From an uncultured Schlesneria sp. (GTDB lineage Bacteria > Planctomycetota > Planctomycetia > Planctomycetales > Planctomycetaceae): a stretch of 64,000 nt of DNA. The notes beneath the pieces are model-generated. The model was not told the origin of the DNA, searched no databases, and saw nothing but the letters and a program-made list of their open reading frames with translations. Of the stretch, positions 27,461-36,003 are shown piece by piece. The position numbers were made by a program, and so were the translations under genes. The stretch's first letter is position 1; the number at the start of each line of letters is the position of its first letter. Where the stretch lies: positions 1-64,000 of the forward strand of contig CAIMFH010000122.1 in the NCBI GenBank assembly GCA_903840265.1, written 5' to 3'.

Positions 27461-27560
27461 ATCTCTCGTGGATCGAGGCAAATAGATCGTTCACGACGTT
27501 GCCCATCCAGGCGAAAAGATCGCTCGAGAGGGCGACTGCGCTGAACGAAATCGCGTTTGT

Positions 27561-28007
27561 CTACGTCAACGGGACTTGATGATATTCCAAGGCCCATTCG
27601 CGCATGAATCGGACCGAGGTTGGTGTGATTCGGTAGACGATCAAGAGTGGGTTATCAATTGTTCCCAGGTACTGTCTTAGCAGCGGGTTGGCGTCCCAGA
27701 TTTCCTGCAGCAGATTGCGATCGGTCACGGTCTCGGCCGCACCCGTAATTCGGACCTGATCGTGAGTGGCATCGAGATAGCAGAGTTCGACTTTTGGATT
27801 CGCAGCGATCTCGGCGGTCTTGTGGTACGACTTCAAGTTGGCGACGTACACGACGAATCCATCGGTTCGCACCGGCGAAACCGGCCGCAGTCTCGGCTGA
27901 TCCCCATCCATTGTTGCTAAGTAAGGAAATCGATCTGACTGGATGACGCGCAAGGCCAGGGCGGGGAGCTCGGCCGGGTCGATCGCAGCAACGGGGGGCT
28001 TCGTCAT
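27561..28007 (-). CDS. PPOX-class (pyridoxamine 5'-phosphate oxidase family) flavin protein
   Basis: A 148-residue split-barrel protein. The N-terminal strand pattern RFPYLATMDGDQPRLRPVSPV and the following VYVANLKSYHKTAEIAANPKVELCYLD are typical of small general-stress-type PPOX proteins, which bind FMN or F420. It lacks the extra C-terminal segment of true PdxH, so vitamin B6 synthesis is unlikely. The likely role is a flavin-dependent reductase or oxidase of stress response. Monocistronic, divergent from the receiver/ATPase gene, with a 16-bp palindrome in the shared upstream region. Confidence 0.88.
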   Translation of the reverse strand: MTKPPVAAIDPAELPALALRVIQSDRFPYLATMDGDQPRLRPVSPVRTDGFVVYVANLKSYHKTAEIAANPKVELCYLDATHDQVRITGAAETVTDRNLLQEIWDANPLLRQYLGTIDNPLLIVYRITPTSVRFMREWALEYHQVPLT

Positions 28008-28340
28008 TGATTATGATCCTCTCTGTGTATCACTTCAGGATGCGCGGGTCTCATAGATCAACACTCCTTGTACTGGCTGAATCCTTTTCAGCCAGCCATC
28101 GAAGTTGAACTCTGAATTACGAGGATCCGATTCGTAAATCTAGCGTTTCACTCGTTCATGGAAATTACGATATCGTAATCTCGGTAATGGCAGCGGCGAA
28201 TTGCTTCCAATACTTTATCAGATGTTGCCAATCACCGCGGGGGAAGGCTAACATCGGGCTACCACTTCGCCGCACAGGTTTCGCCAGTGAATCACCGATA
28301 ACTCAGCACCATCGGTTCTCGCCCGCGAAGGCAGTTGCTC
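28008..28340. promoter_or_regulatory. Divergent intergenic region with a perfect 16-bp palindrome
   Basis: The region between the PPOX gene (minus) and the receiver/ATPase gene (plus). It contains ATTACGATATCGTAAT at about 28164-28179, a perfect palindrome without spacer and lower in GC than its surroundings, roughly midway between the two starts. This is the form of an operator for a dimeric regulator. No regulator gene is adjacent. Confidence 0.5.
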
Positions 28341-29237
28341 ATGCCGAAAATTCTGATCGTTGATGACTCCGCTCTCGACCGCCGATTAGTCAGCGGCCTG
28401 CTGGAAAAAATTCCGGGTGTTGAAATCTCGTTGGCCATCGACGGCCTGGATGCCCTCGCCATCATCCAGAGAGATCTGCCCGATGTTGTCTTGACCGACT
28501 TGGACATGCCTCGAATGGACGGGCTGGAGCTTGTCAGCCGCCTGAAGGAATCACTTCCGGCACTTCCGGTCGTGTTGATGACGGCGGCCGGCAGTGAAGA
28601 AGTCGCGGTGAAAGCGTTGCAGGCCGGGGCTGCCAGCTATGTCTCGAAGAGAAATTTGTCCAATGAGCTCTGGAACACGTTGGCGCACGTGCTACGAGTC
28701 TCGCTGGAGCGTCGCAATCAGGCGCGGGTTCTGAATCGCCTGAAGCTGTGGGAAACCGATTTCTCGATTGAGAACGACCTCGAACTCATCACGGCCCTGT
28801 CGACCTACCTGATGCAAAGCTTCAACGGTTTGCAAATCTGTAGTACCGCAGAACAATTGCGGGTCGGCGTGGCACTCGATGAAGCCCTGCTGAACGCGTA
28901 TTTCCACGGCAACATGGAAGTCTCTTCGAAACTGCGCGAGACGAACTATCACGAGTTCTTCGATCTTGCAGAGCGTCGATCAAAAGAAGCTCCCTACAAA
29001 GAGCGACGCATCTGGGTTTCCGCCAGATACTCGCATGTAGAAGCGACCTTTACCATTCGCGACGACGGGCCAGGATTTGATATCTCCAGCCTGCCCGACC
29101 CGCGCGATCCCATGTACCTGGACCGACCGCACGGCCGGGGTCTGCTATTGATGCGCACGTTTCTGGACGACGTGCGCTACAACGAGCGTGGCAACGAAGT
29201 CACGCTCGTGAAGCGAGCCAGTACTAAGGGACGCTGA
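28341..29237 (+). CDS. Response regulator with C-terminal HATPase_c (RsbW-like) domain
   Basis: A 298-residue protein. The receiver domain (about 1-120) has D8-D9, phospho-acceptor D53 in LTDLDMPRMDG, the Thr/Ala in LMTAAG and the Lys in VSKRN. After a linker, the C-terminal half carries a GHKL ATPase: VALDEALLNAYFHGN (N box), RDDGPGFDIS (G1) and RPHGRGLLLMRTFLDDV (G2). There is no His phospho-acceptor, so it is not a histidine kinase; the domain resembles anti-sigma kinases of the RsbW/SpoIIAB type. It probably switches a partner anti-anti-sigma or similar protein after receiver phosphorylation. The ATG at 28341 is used rather than the TTG six bases upstream. Confidence 0.9.
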   Translation: MPKILIVDDSALDRRLVSGLLEKIPGVEISLAIDGLDALAIIQRDLPDVVLTDLDMPRMDGLELVSRLKESLPALPVVLMTAAGSEEVAVKALQAGAASYVSKRNLSNELWNTLAHVLRVSLERRNQARVLNRLKLWETDFSIENDLELITALSTYLMQSFNGLQICSTAEQLRVGVALDEALLNAYFHGNMEVSSKLRETNYHEFFDLAERRSKEAPYKERRIWVSARYSHVEATFTIRDDGPGFDISSLPDPRDPMYLDRPHGRGLLLMRTFLDDVRYNERGNEVTLVKRASTKGR

Positions 29238-29287
29238 ATGTTGCACACGCTTGTCACCCGATCAAAGCGACTGCAGCGACGCGAAGA

Positions 29288-29320
29288 CACTGGTGGCCCA
29301 GAGCAGCCCCCAGTGGCACC
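29288..29320. repeat. Short palindromic repeat with CACTGG/CCAGTG arms
   Basis: Six-bp arms around a 16-nt loop, ending in AGTGGCACC. It lies between the convergent receiver/ATPase gene and the POT transporter gene and shares its end with the elements at 27428 and 11762. It may act as a bidirectional terminator. Confidence 0.5.
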
Positions 29321-29363
29321 CGACCTGAAATCCAAAACCAGCAGAATTGCGCACGTCTCACGA

Positions 29364-31409
29364 TTATGCGTGATTACTGGCAGGTAGTTCCGCAGGCTGT
29401 TTGTCTTCGTGCATCCATCGCACCAGCAGCGGAGACAGGATCAGCAGCACGAGACCTGACACGCACCCGGCCACTGCGATTTTGGCAAAGACATCTCCGT
29501 AAACGTGGACCGTATCCAGTGGCAGGCTTCCGCCTGCACCTTCGCCTTCTTTAATCCCGGTCAATCCAGCAATCATCCCGGCCAGATAGTTTGAAAATGC
29601 GGTGGCAAGGAACCAGGCCCCCATGACGGTGCTGACCATTCGTGCGGGGGACAATCTCGTGACCATCGACAGACCCACTGGCGACAAACAAAGCTCGCCG
29701 GTCGTCTGCAGGATGTAGCCCAGCAGCAACCACTCCATCGCCACAATCCCCAATGAAGGAGATCTCTTCGCTCCCATCCAGAACGCACCAAAGCCCAGGC
29801 CTAAGAACAGCAGTCCCATGGCAAATTTGACTGCGGTGTTTGGTTCCAACCGCCGCTTGCCGAGGAAGGTCCAGATGAAGGTCAACGGCAGGCCCAGTAG
29901 TAGGATTCCCATTGGGTTCACTGCCTGAAAGATGCTGGCTTTGACTTCTTGTCCGGCCACTTTCATGCCGACCAGATCTTCGGTGACCACCACGTCCTTC
30001 AGCGCGGGTTGTAGTTCTTTGGCCAGCAAGGTTCGTTGCAGATTCATCGCTTTCTTGGGTGGTTCGACTGGCTTCTTTTCGCCGTCTCCTGATTCACTCT
30101 TTGGCTCGGTGGGCTTGTCGACAGCTTTCAATGCGGCCTCGTCGACTGCCTTTTGAATTTCCAGATTGGTCGCGTCATCAGCGGCAGACGCAATGGTTTC
30201 GCGACCAACCGATCGGGCCATGTCGATCATCTTCAGATTCCAAATCCGACCGTCAATCTTTCGTCCTAATAGAGCGGAGTTAATCGGGAGTCGTTCCAGC
30301 GTCTGGCCCACATCTTTGGCGGTCAGCTTTCGCCCGCCGATGATGCGGTCGACGTTGCGATCTGTGAAGTTATTGACGGAGCTACCGGCTTGCTCGAAGA
30401 ACGACCAGAACAGCATCGAGAAGAACATCAGGATGAGCACGACGTACATTCGTTGCCCTTCGATCCGCTCCGCTCGTATCGCATCGATCAGCAACGTGAG
30501 CAGCGCCCCACCGCCGAAGAAGATCAACAAGTATCCGGCCAAAGATGTCTGCTGGACTAATACTGCAGCGAGTGGTATCGCGACAGCGGTCCCCAGGTAA
30601 ACGAGAGCGGTTCCACCCTTTGATTTTCGCACGCCGACATCATCCGGAATGCCACCGCTCGCCAGTGCTGCGATGGCGATGAATGCTGCCACGATCAGCG
30701 CGATACCGACGGGCGCGTTCACAATCAATTGAGTCGTATCGCTGGCGTGAAACCAGACCATGCTTCCCGCCGTTCCCAGCGCGGTCAGGCCGATCATGAT
30801 CTGAGCCAATCTTCGATGAGCGACAAATGTGACCAGGCCACTCAGCATTCCGATCGTCGCCAGTCCGAATCCATAGTGCCACCCGAAAGTTTCGCCCACG
30901 TACCCGCAGATTAGTGGAGACATGGCGGCTCCGAGATTGATTCCCATATAGAAAATCGTGAATCCGCCGTCGCGACGAGGACTTCCCGGGGGATACATCG
31001 CACCGACCATGGTCGAGATATTCGGCTTAAAGAAACCGTTGCCGCAAATGAGTAGCGCCAACGCGACCGAGAAAGCCGTCTTCTCTTCGATCGTCATTAT
31101 CAGGTGACCCGCGGCCATCAGCATGCCGCCCAAAATGACCGCTCGGCGTGCCCCAAGCAGTTTGTCAGCGATCATGCCCCCAATGAACGGAGTTGCATAA
31201 ACAAGGGCGGTGTACGCCCCATAGATCCCGTAGGCCGAGGCGTCGTCGAGCTTCAGGAAGCCCTTGGTCATGTAGAAGACCAGCAGCGACCGCATGCCGT
31301 AGTACGAGAATCGCTCCCACATTTCGACGAAAAACAGTAGAAACAACCCGCTGGGATGACCCATGAAGGTGGGAGTGGTCGTACGCGGGAACGTGGTTTC
31401 TGTCGACAT
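29364..31409 (-). CDS. POT-family (PTR2) proton-dependent peptide transporter
   Basis: A transporter of about 681 residues. The family motif ExxERFxYY is present in FVEMWERFSYYGMRSLL, and the second motif in FTIFYMGINLGAAMSPL. It has about a dozen hydrophobic helices. Between the two halves lies an unusually long soluble insertion (residues about 355-500) rich in Lys, Glu and Pro (KPTEPKSESGDGEKKPVEPP). The chosen start, ATG at 31409, has GAGGG upstream and gives a normal N-terminus; the frame remains open to 31619. The likely substrates are di- and tripeptides imported with protons. Monocistronic, convergent with the receiver/ATPase gene. Confidence 0.93.
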   Translation of the reverse strand: MSTETTFPRTTTPTFMGHPSGLFLLFFVEMWERFSYYGMRSLLVFYMTKGFLKLDDASAYGIYGAYTALVYATPFIGGMIADKLLGARRAVILGGMLMAAGHLIMTIEEKTAFSVALALLICGNGFFKPNISTMVGAMYPPGSPRRDGGFTIFYMGINLGAAMSPLICGYVGETFGWHYGFGLATIGMLSGLVTFVAHRRLAQIMIGLTALGTAGSMVWFHASDTTQLIVNAPVGIALIVAAFIAIAALASGGIPDDVGVRKSKGGTALVYLGTAVAIPLAAVLVQQTSLAGYLLIFFGGGALLTLLIDAIRAERIEGQRMYVVLILMFFSMLFWSFFEQAGSSVNNFTDRNVDRIIGGRKLTAKDVGQTLERLPINSALLGRKIDGRIWNLKMIDMARSVGRETIASAADDATNLEIQKAVDEAALKAVDKPTEPKSESGDGEKKPVEPPKKAMNLQRTLLAKELQPALKDVVVTEDLVGMKVAGQEVKASIFQAVNPMGILLLGLPLTFIWTFLGKRRLEPNTAVKFAMGLLFLGLGFGAFWMGAKRSPSLGIVAMEWLLLGYILQTTGELCLSPVGLSMVTRLSPARMVSTVMGAWFLATAFSNYLAGMIAGLTGIKEGEGAGGSLPLDTVHVYGDVFAKIAVAGCVSGLVLLILSPLLVRWMHEDKQPAELPASNHA

Positions 31410-31687
31410 GCAGCCCTCTTCGGCAAGTACGAGTCGGATCGAGCGAGCGCTTGGGAATGGGATTGGAACGGATCGTAACCCCCGTTTCCAGTCAGGCTTT
31501 GGCTTTCCTGTCGGCCGACAGCCCCTGTGGCAGTTCCAGCCGATGTTGCGAACGTTATGGCGACTTTGGGCGAAAATGCCCAGCAAAGCGGAAACCTTGG
31601 ACTTTACGCATTTGACCATTTGAAATAATTTCCGCCCACTTGCTGACTGGAATCAGCTACCACCGCCTTTCAAAGAAGGAGTTTTGG

Positions 31688-32341
31688 ATGCGCAAGTTTG
31701 GTGTATGTCTCGCGTTGATGGGTGCCGCCGTTGGAATGACGGGATGCGGCATGCAGTTCGGCAGCAGCTCGTCCTCGTCGCGCGGTGGCATCGCGGTGGT
31801 GGATCTGGATAAGGTAGCCGCCGAAACCAATAAAAGCTTCGAAATGAAGGAGCAGTACGAGCTTCAAGAAAACTCGTACAAGCAAGCTCTTCTGAAGTTC
31901 CAGGCCGATGCAACTGCCGAGTTGCAAAAGAAGGTCAAAGTCCTGCAGGACAAGGGTGACGAAGTCACCGACGACGCCAAACGCGAAGTTGGCCAGTTCC
32001 AGCAGAAGGCGAATCAGGCTTTGGCTCAGGCTCAGAATACCGCCGGATCCAAGCTGGGTGTCTACAAGCAAGAGCAAATTGCCAAGTTCCGCGCTGAACT
32101 GAAGCCCATTCTGCAAGAAGCGGCCGCGAAACGAGGTCTCGCGATCGTTATTCCGAAGAACGACGGCCTGTTGCTGGCTGTTGATCCCGGTGTCGATATC
32201 ACTGATGACGTGATCAAGGCTTACCGTGAAAAGAAGCCAGCTCCGTCAGCCCCAGCCGCACAAGCTGCAGCCAAGGCTCCTGAAGCTGCGAAGGCACCTG
32301 CCCGAACAGCTGCAAAGGCTCCTGAAGCTGCTCGCGAATAG
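31688..32341 (+). CDS. OmpH/Skp-like periplasmic lipoprotein
   Basis: A 217-residue protein. The start ATG at 31688 has an ideal AAGGAG upstream; the lipobox is MTGC at about residues 16-19. The mature part matches OmpH/Skp: GGIAVVDLDKVAAETN at the start, a long amphipathic coiled coil (about 45-130, many KQALLKFQADATAELQKK-type heptads) and a closing region RGLAIVIPKNDGLLLAVDPGVDIT. The C-terminal tail consists of Ala/Pro-rich repeats (QAAAKAPEAAKAPARTAAK). Skp is a chaperone for outer-membrane proteins; a similar holdase function is likely, here membrane-anchored. Confidence 0.88.
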   Translation: MRKFGVCLALMGAAVGMTGCGMQFGSSSSSSRGGIAVVDLDKVAAETNKSFEMKEQYELQENSYKQALLKFQADATAELQKKVKVLQDKGDEVTDDAKREVGQFQQKANQALAQAQNTAGSKLGVYKQEQIAKFRAELKPILQEAAAKRGLAIVIPKNDGLLLAVDPGVDITDDVIKAYREKKPAPSAPAAQAAAKAPEAAKAPARTAAKAPEAARE

Positions 32342-32486
32342 TTAGAATTCGTCGTTGAATCGTCAACACGATGATAAATAGTGCGCCTCCGACGGTCCCC
32401 GTCGGAGGCCGCTTGTTTGATATGTGCAACCGCACCTCGCTCGGGTGCCCAACCGAATCCCGTTTTTCGTCGAGAATACTCTCGCG

Positions 32487-33560
32487 ATGCCAGCATCCCT
32501 CTTTTGCCGCGTGTCGATCAACCTTGCGAGGTTGGTGCTGTGCGCATGGGTCTGCCTGTTCTGGGGTAATGTCGCGTGGCCACAAGACGCTGCGCCCACG
32601 ACATTGCAGCCGATCGCCGAGCAACCCGCTCTCTCACTTCCAGCAGCCGGCCACACTGTCACCGTCCGCGGCCCCTGCGATCCCGACTATTGGATTGTCA
32701 GCGCCCGCTGCTGCAAGCAACAGCTCGAGTGCAATCAGAACTGCAACTTCGGCGTCTATCGCTTCGACGGTCCGGGGGCTGGGCGAGCGAGCAATCTCGA
32801 CGAACTGTACGCTTCGTTGCAGCCGGGGGTGCCCGTGTGCTTCATGGTCCACGGCAGCTTTGTCGTTTGGGATTCGATGTTGCGCGACAGTGCCGGAACC
32901 TATCGCTGGCTGCGGAACGCGGCCCCCGACCGGCCTGTGCAGATGATCTTTTTCACATGGCCCAGTGATGACACGTCGACGTGGATTCCCAATTCGGTCG
33001 ATACGGTCGACGCCCGTCGGCTTGGGCGCCTGGCGGGTCTGAATTCCGTTTACCTGGCTGAGTTGATCTCGCGAGTGCCGGATTCACACCCCATCAGCTT
33101 GATCGGGCATAGTCACGGGGCTCGCATGGTCTCGGCGACATTGCATCTGCTGGGAGGTGGCTGCGTCGAAGACCGTTACTTCGTTGGCGGCAAGTACAAT
33201 CACCAGCGGATCCGTGCGGTCCTGGCCGCGGCCGCGATGGATCATGACTGGTTCGACCCTGGCGAGCGTTATGACATGGCCTTGTGCCGTGCCGAGTCCA
33301 TTATCAATCTACGCAACCGTCACGATTTTCCGTTGATCTTTCACCCGACGCATCAATTGTTCGCCAGTCGCTCACTTGGCCGCGCCGGCGTCACATGGTT
33401 CGATCAGTGGCGACTGGGACAGGATGTTTGTCGGATCGTCGACTGTGATGTCACGTCGTTGATCGGCTGTCGGCATGTCTGGCCTCATTACTATCGTCAG
33501 CCGTCGATTGCCTGCGCCATCCGGCACCATGTCTATTTTGACGACGATGTCCAGCGGTAA
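32487..33560 (+). CDS. Secreted alpha/beta hydrolase (DUF900-like)
   Basis: A protein of about 357 residues with an N-terminal signal peptide (LARLVLCAWVCLFWGN). The central part resembles DUF900-type alpha/beta hydrolases: PVCFMVHGSFV (oxyanion region), MIFFTWPSDDTST, and the nucleophile elbow LIGHSHGARM with Ser inside GHSHG. A Cys-rich segment (RCCKQQLECNQNCNFGVY) lies near the N-terminus of the mature protein and may form disulfides. The substrate is unknown. The start at 32487 is chosen because the signal peptide then begins at once; the frame is open from 32424. Confidence 0.82.
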   Translation: MPASLFCRVSINLARLVLCAWVCLFWGNVAWPQDAAPTTLQPIAEQPALSLPAAGHTVTVRGPCDPDYWIVSARCCKQQLECNQNCNFGVYRFDGPGAGRASNLDELYASLQPGVPVCFMVHGSFVVWDSMLRDSAGTYRWLRNAAPDRPVQMIFFTWPSDDTSTWIPNSVDTVDARRLGRLAGLNSVYLAELISRVPDSHPISLIGHSHGARMVSATLHLLGGGCVEDRYFVGGKYNHQRIRAVLAAAAMDHDWFDPGERYDMALCRAESIINLRNRHDFPLIFHPTHQLFASRSLGRAGVTWFDQWRLGQDVCRIVDCDVTSLIGCRHVWPHYYRQPSIACAIRHHVYFDDDVQR

Positions 33561-33680
33561 CGAGCCGCCGAAAAGTGGCTTGTCAGTCGCACTTGCTCAT
33601 GACTTCGTCATAGACTGCTTGCTCCACACAGGTCCGGGTATGTCTTCGTTCTCATCAGTTCATGGCCATAAAGGTGTCGT

Positions 33681-35144
33681 GTGTCGTTTTTGCTGCAAGT
33701 TTCCACGCTGACTGGCTTCCTACACTGGGGAATCGTCCTGGGCGTGATGATCCGCGTTGTCATGAAGCGTCCGGCGACGGGTGTGGCGTTGGCGTGGTTG
33801 CTGATCGTTTCATTGTTGCCTGCGATCGGCATTGTGCTTTACATCCTGGTCGGCGAACGTCGCATTGGAGAGCGGCGTGCGAAGCGTATCGCGAGTTTGC
33901 GAACCAGCTACCAGGAGATCTCCGAGATCGCCGTCCGCGAGCTGCTGACAAATGTCGACTGGAGAAAGCATCCCCATATTGCCAGCGGAATGGCTCATCT
34001 CGGCCGCTCCATGGCAGGCAGCCTCACCGTCTGCGGCAGTCGACTGGAACTATTCTCTGACTCGGATTCGATTCTAAAAGCGATTGCCAGGGATATTGAT
34101 GCGTCACGGAAGAGCCTGCTGATTGAGTTCTATATCTGGAACGAAGGTGGCTTGGCCGACGAAGTGCTGGAGGCACTCATTCGTGCTGCAAGACGCGGAG
34201 TGCGCTGTCGTTTGCTGGTCGATGCAATTGGCGGTCGGCCCTGGTGGAAAGGGGAGCAGCCACGCAAACTGCAGGAGGCGGGTGTTGAACTGCGACCAGC
34301 GCTCCCTGTCGCAATTGTCCCTGCTATTGGTGGTCGATCCGACTTGCGCTTGCACCGCAAGATCGTCATCATCGACGGTGAAATCGGCTGGACCGGTAGC
34401 ATGAACCTTGTCGATCCGAGTTGCTTCAAACAAGACTCGGGCGTGGGGCAGTGGGTGGACGCGATGGTTCGCGTACGCGGTGCCGTTGTCGCTCCGTTAG
34501 CGGCCACGATGATCGGCGACTGGATGCTGGAAACGGGTGATTCGATTCATGCGCTCATCGAAAGTGCGGAATTGACGCTGATTAAACCAGACGGTCCCGC
34601 CGACATCCTGGTTGTCCCTTCGGGGCCTGGTGAGACCGCTGATGGTTTGCTGCAGTTGCTGCTGGCTCTTATCAATTCCGCCGAAAAGGAACTGTTGCTG
34701 ACCACGCCTTACTTTGTTCCGGACGAGTCATTGTTGCGCGCGGTTCGCGGGGCCGCTGGACGTGGCGTTAAAGTGGCGTTGATTGTTCCCGAGAAGGTGG
34801 ATTCATTCCTCACTCGCTTCGCCAGTCGGTCGTACTACGACGATCTGCTGGATGTTGGTGTCGAGATTTATCTCTTTCGAGGCGGTCTGCTGCACACCAA
34901 ATCGATTGTCGTCGACAGAAGCATGTCGATGTTTGGAACAGTCAACCTCGATATGCGCAGCTTGTGGCTGAATTACGAAGTATCGCTGTTTGTCTTCGAC
35001 CAAGAATTCGCACAGACATTATCCGAACTGCAGCAGCGATATCTCAGCGAATCCGTTCGACTGGACCCTGAAACCTGGAAACAACGTCCGTTCCAACATC
35101 GACTGCTGGAGAACTCGTTGCGTCTTGTCAGCCCATTGCTGTGA
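33681..35144 (+). CDS. cls: Cardiolipin synthase, phospholipase D family
   Basis: A 487-residue membrane enzyme that joins two phosphatidylglycerol molecules to cardiolipin and glycerol. It has two N-terminal helices (LTGFLHWGIVLGVMIRVV; VALAWLLIVSLLPAIGIVLYILV) and the two PLD catalytic motifs HxKxxxxD: LHRKIVIIDGEIGWTGSMN and LHTKSIVVDRSMSMFGTVN. The start is GTG at 33681. Length and layout match bacterial Cls. It stands about 120 bp downstream of the hydrolase gene on the same strand. Confidence 0.95.
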   Translation: MSFLLQVSTLTGFLHWGIVLGVMIRVVMKRPATGVALAWLLIVSLLPAIGIVLYILVGERRIGERRAKRIASLRTSYQEISEIAVRELLTNVDWRKHPHIASGMAHLGRSMAGSLTVCGSRLELFSDSDSILKAIARDIDASRKSLLIEFYIWNEGGLADEVLEALIRAARRGVRCRLLVDAIGGRPWWKGEQPRKLQEAGVELRPALPVAIVPAIGGRSDLRLHRKIVIIDGEIGWTGSMNLVDPSCFKQDSGVGQWVDAMVRVRGAVVAPLAATMIGDWMLETGDSIHALIESAELTLIKPDGPADILVVPSGPGETADGLLQLLLALINSAEKELLLTTPYFVPDESLLRAVRGAAGRGVKVALIVPEKVDSFLTRFASRSYYDDLLDVGVEIYLFRGGLLHTKSIVVDRSMSMFGTVNLDMRSLWLNYEVSLFVFDQEFAQTLSELQQRYLSESVRLDPETWKQRPFQHRLLENSLRLVSPLL

Positions 35145-35282
35145 CAAGGTTGCCCACATTGGTAGTCGCGACTCTTGCTCAATTTCGCTGCGGCCCAGTT
35201 AACGTTTCTGCGTGACTGCGGTCATCTGTCCAATGGTTTGTGTTGTCACTCTGAGTGGCCGCGGTGGAAAGGTGGATTCGTC

Positions 35283-35888
35283 GTGAATCAGAATCCGATC
35301 GATGCCGGCAAGCCAATCGCGATTCGGTCCTGGGTCTGGTCGCAACATTGGACTGAGATGTTGTTCCTTCATTGGCGAGTCGACCAGGCCGCCATTCAGG
35401 CGTGCCTTCCCGAACCGGTGACGATCGCTACTTACGATGGCTCGGCGTGGGTCAGTCTGGTGCTATTCCGCTTGAAAGTCCGTCCACGGTGGCTGCCATT
35501 TGTGCCTTGGCTTTCGAGTCTGGTGGAAGTCAATCTTCGCACGTATGTCATGTGCAATGGTCAGCCGGGGATCTGGTTCCTGAGTGTTCACGCGAACAAC
35601 CGCCCCGCGATGGCTCTGGCTCGGCTACTGACACCGCTACCCTATGAGCATGCGGCGATGCAGTATGATGGCATTGGAGATCAACGTCTGTTTCAAGCAG
35701 AAGCTGGCTCCCTCAAGCCGATTTGTAAGCTGGCATTCTGTCCAAGCGGACCGAAAGTTGAATGTCGACACGGCTCATTAGACGAATGGCTGCTCGAGCG
35801 TTATCGACTGTTCATCGATTCCGACAAGGGGTTGATGCGAGCGGCGGTTGCTCATCCAAGATGGGTCGTTCAACAGGTTGCTATTTAG
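35283..35888 (+). pseudogene. DUF2071 (YqjF-like) gene with in-frame TAG
   Basis: The frame encodes 201 residues of a DUF2071 protein (HWTEMLFLHWRVDQAAIQAC; YDGSAWVSLVLFRLKVRP; VNLRTYVMCNGQPGIWFLS). GTG at 35283 with an upstream AAAGGTGG is the probable start. The frame ends in TAG at 35886-35888, yet the same frame continues downstream for over 30 residues and reads VAHFSSGVRARFGSFQPV, the typical closing motif of the family. With it the length would be about 239, the usual size. So the stop is a point mutation, a sequencing error or a read-through site. The extension would overlap the 3' end of trpA on the other strand. Confidence 0.7.
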
Positions 35889-36003
35889 GCGGCCGTCAAC
35901 GACTTTGGCCGCGACATTGGGCTCGATGTACCGCTCGTTCCCGACGTAGCCCATTTCTCATCCGGAGTTAGGGCTCGATTCGGTTCGTTTCAGCCCGTGC
36001 CGC

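Larger units (their letters stand above)
26433..27560. other. 1.1-kb gene desert with repeats and hairpins
   Basis: No convincing gene is seen. The motif TGACAG or GGACAG recurs (near 26727, 26771, 26832, 27211, 27229, 27302), several times followed by a T-run and a second TGACA. Homopolymer G runs and hairpins are frequent. Frames such as 27340-27579 (plus, 79 codons) have no recognisable product. It may be the scar of a lost mobile element or a long regulatory region. Confidence 0.5.

Noticed and set aside
27340-27579. 79-codon plus-strand frame in the gene desert
   Set aside because: It runs through the palindrome at 27428 and overlaps the PPOX gene end; the translation has no domain, signal peptide or ribosome-binding site.
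35886-35888. Recoding of TAG as an amino acid (suppressor or pyrrolysine)
   Set aside because: Only one such gene is seen, and other broken genes nearby use different lesions, so a mutation or read error is simpler.
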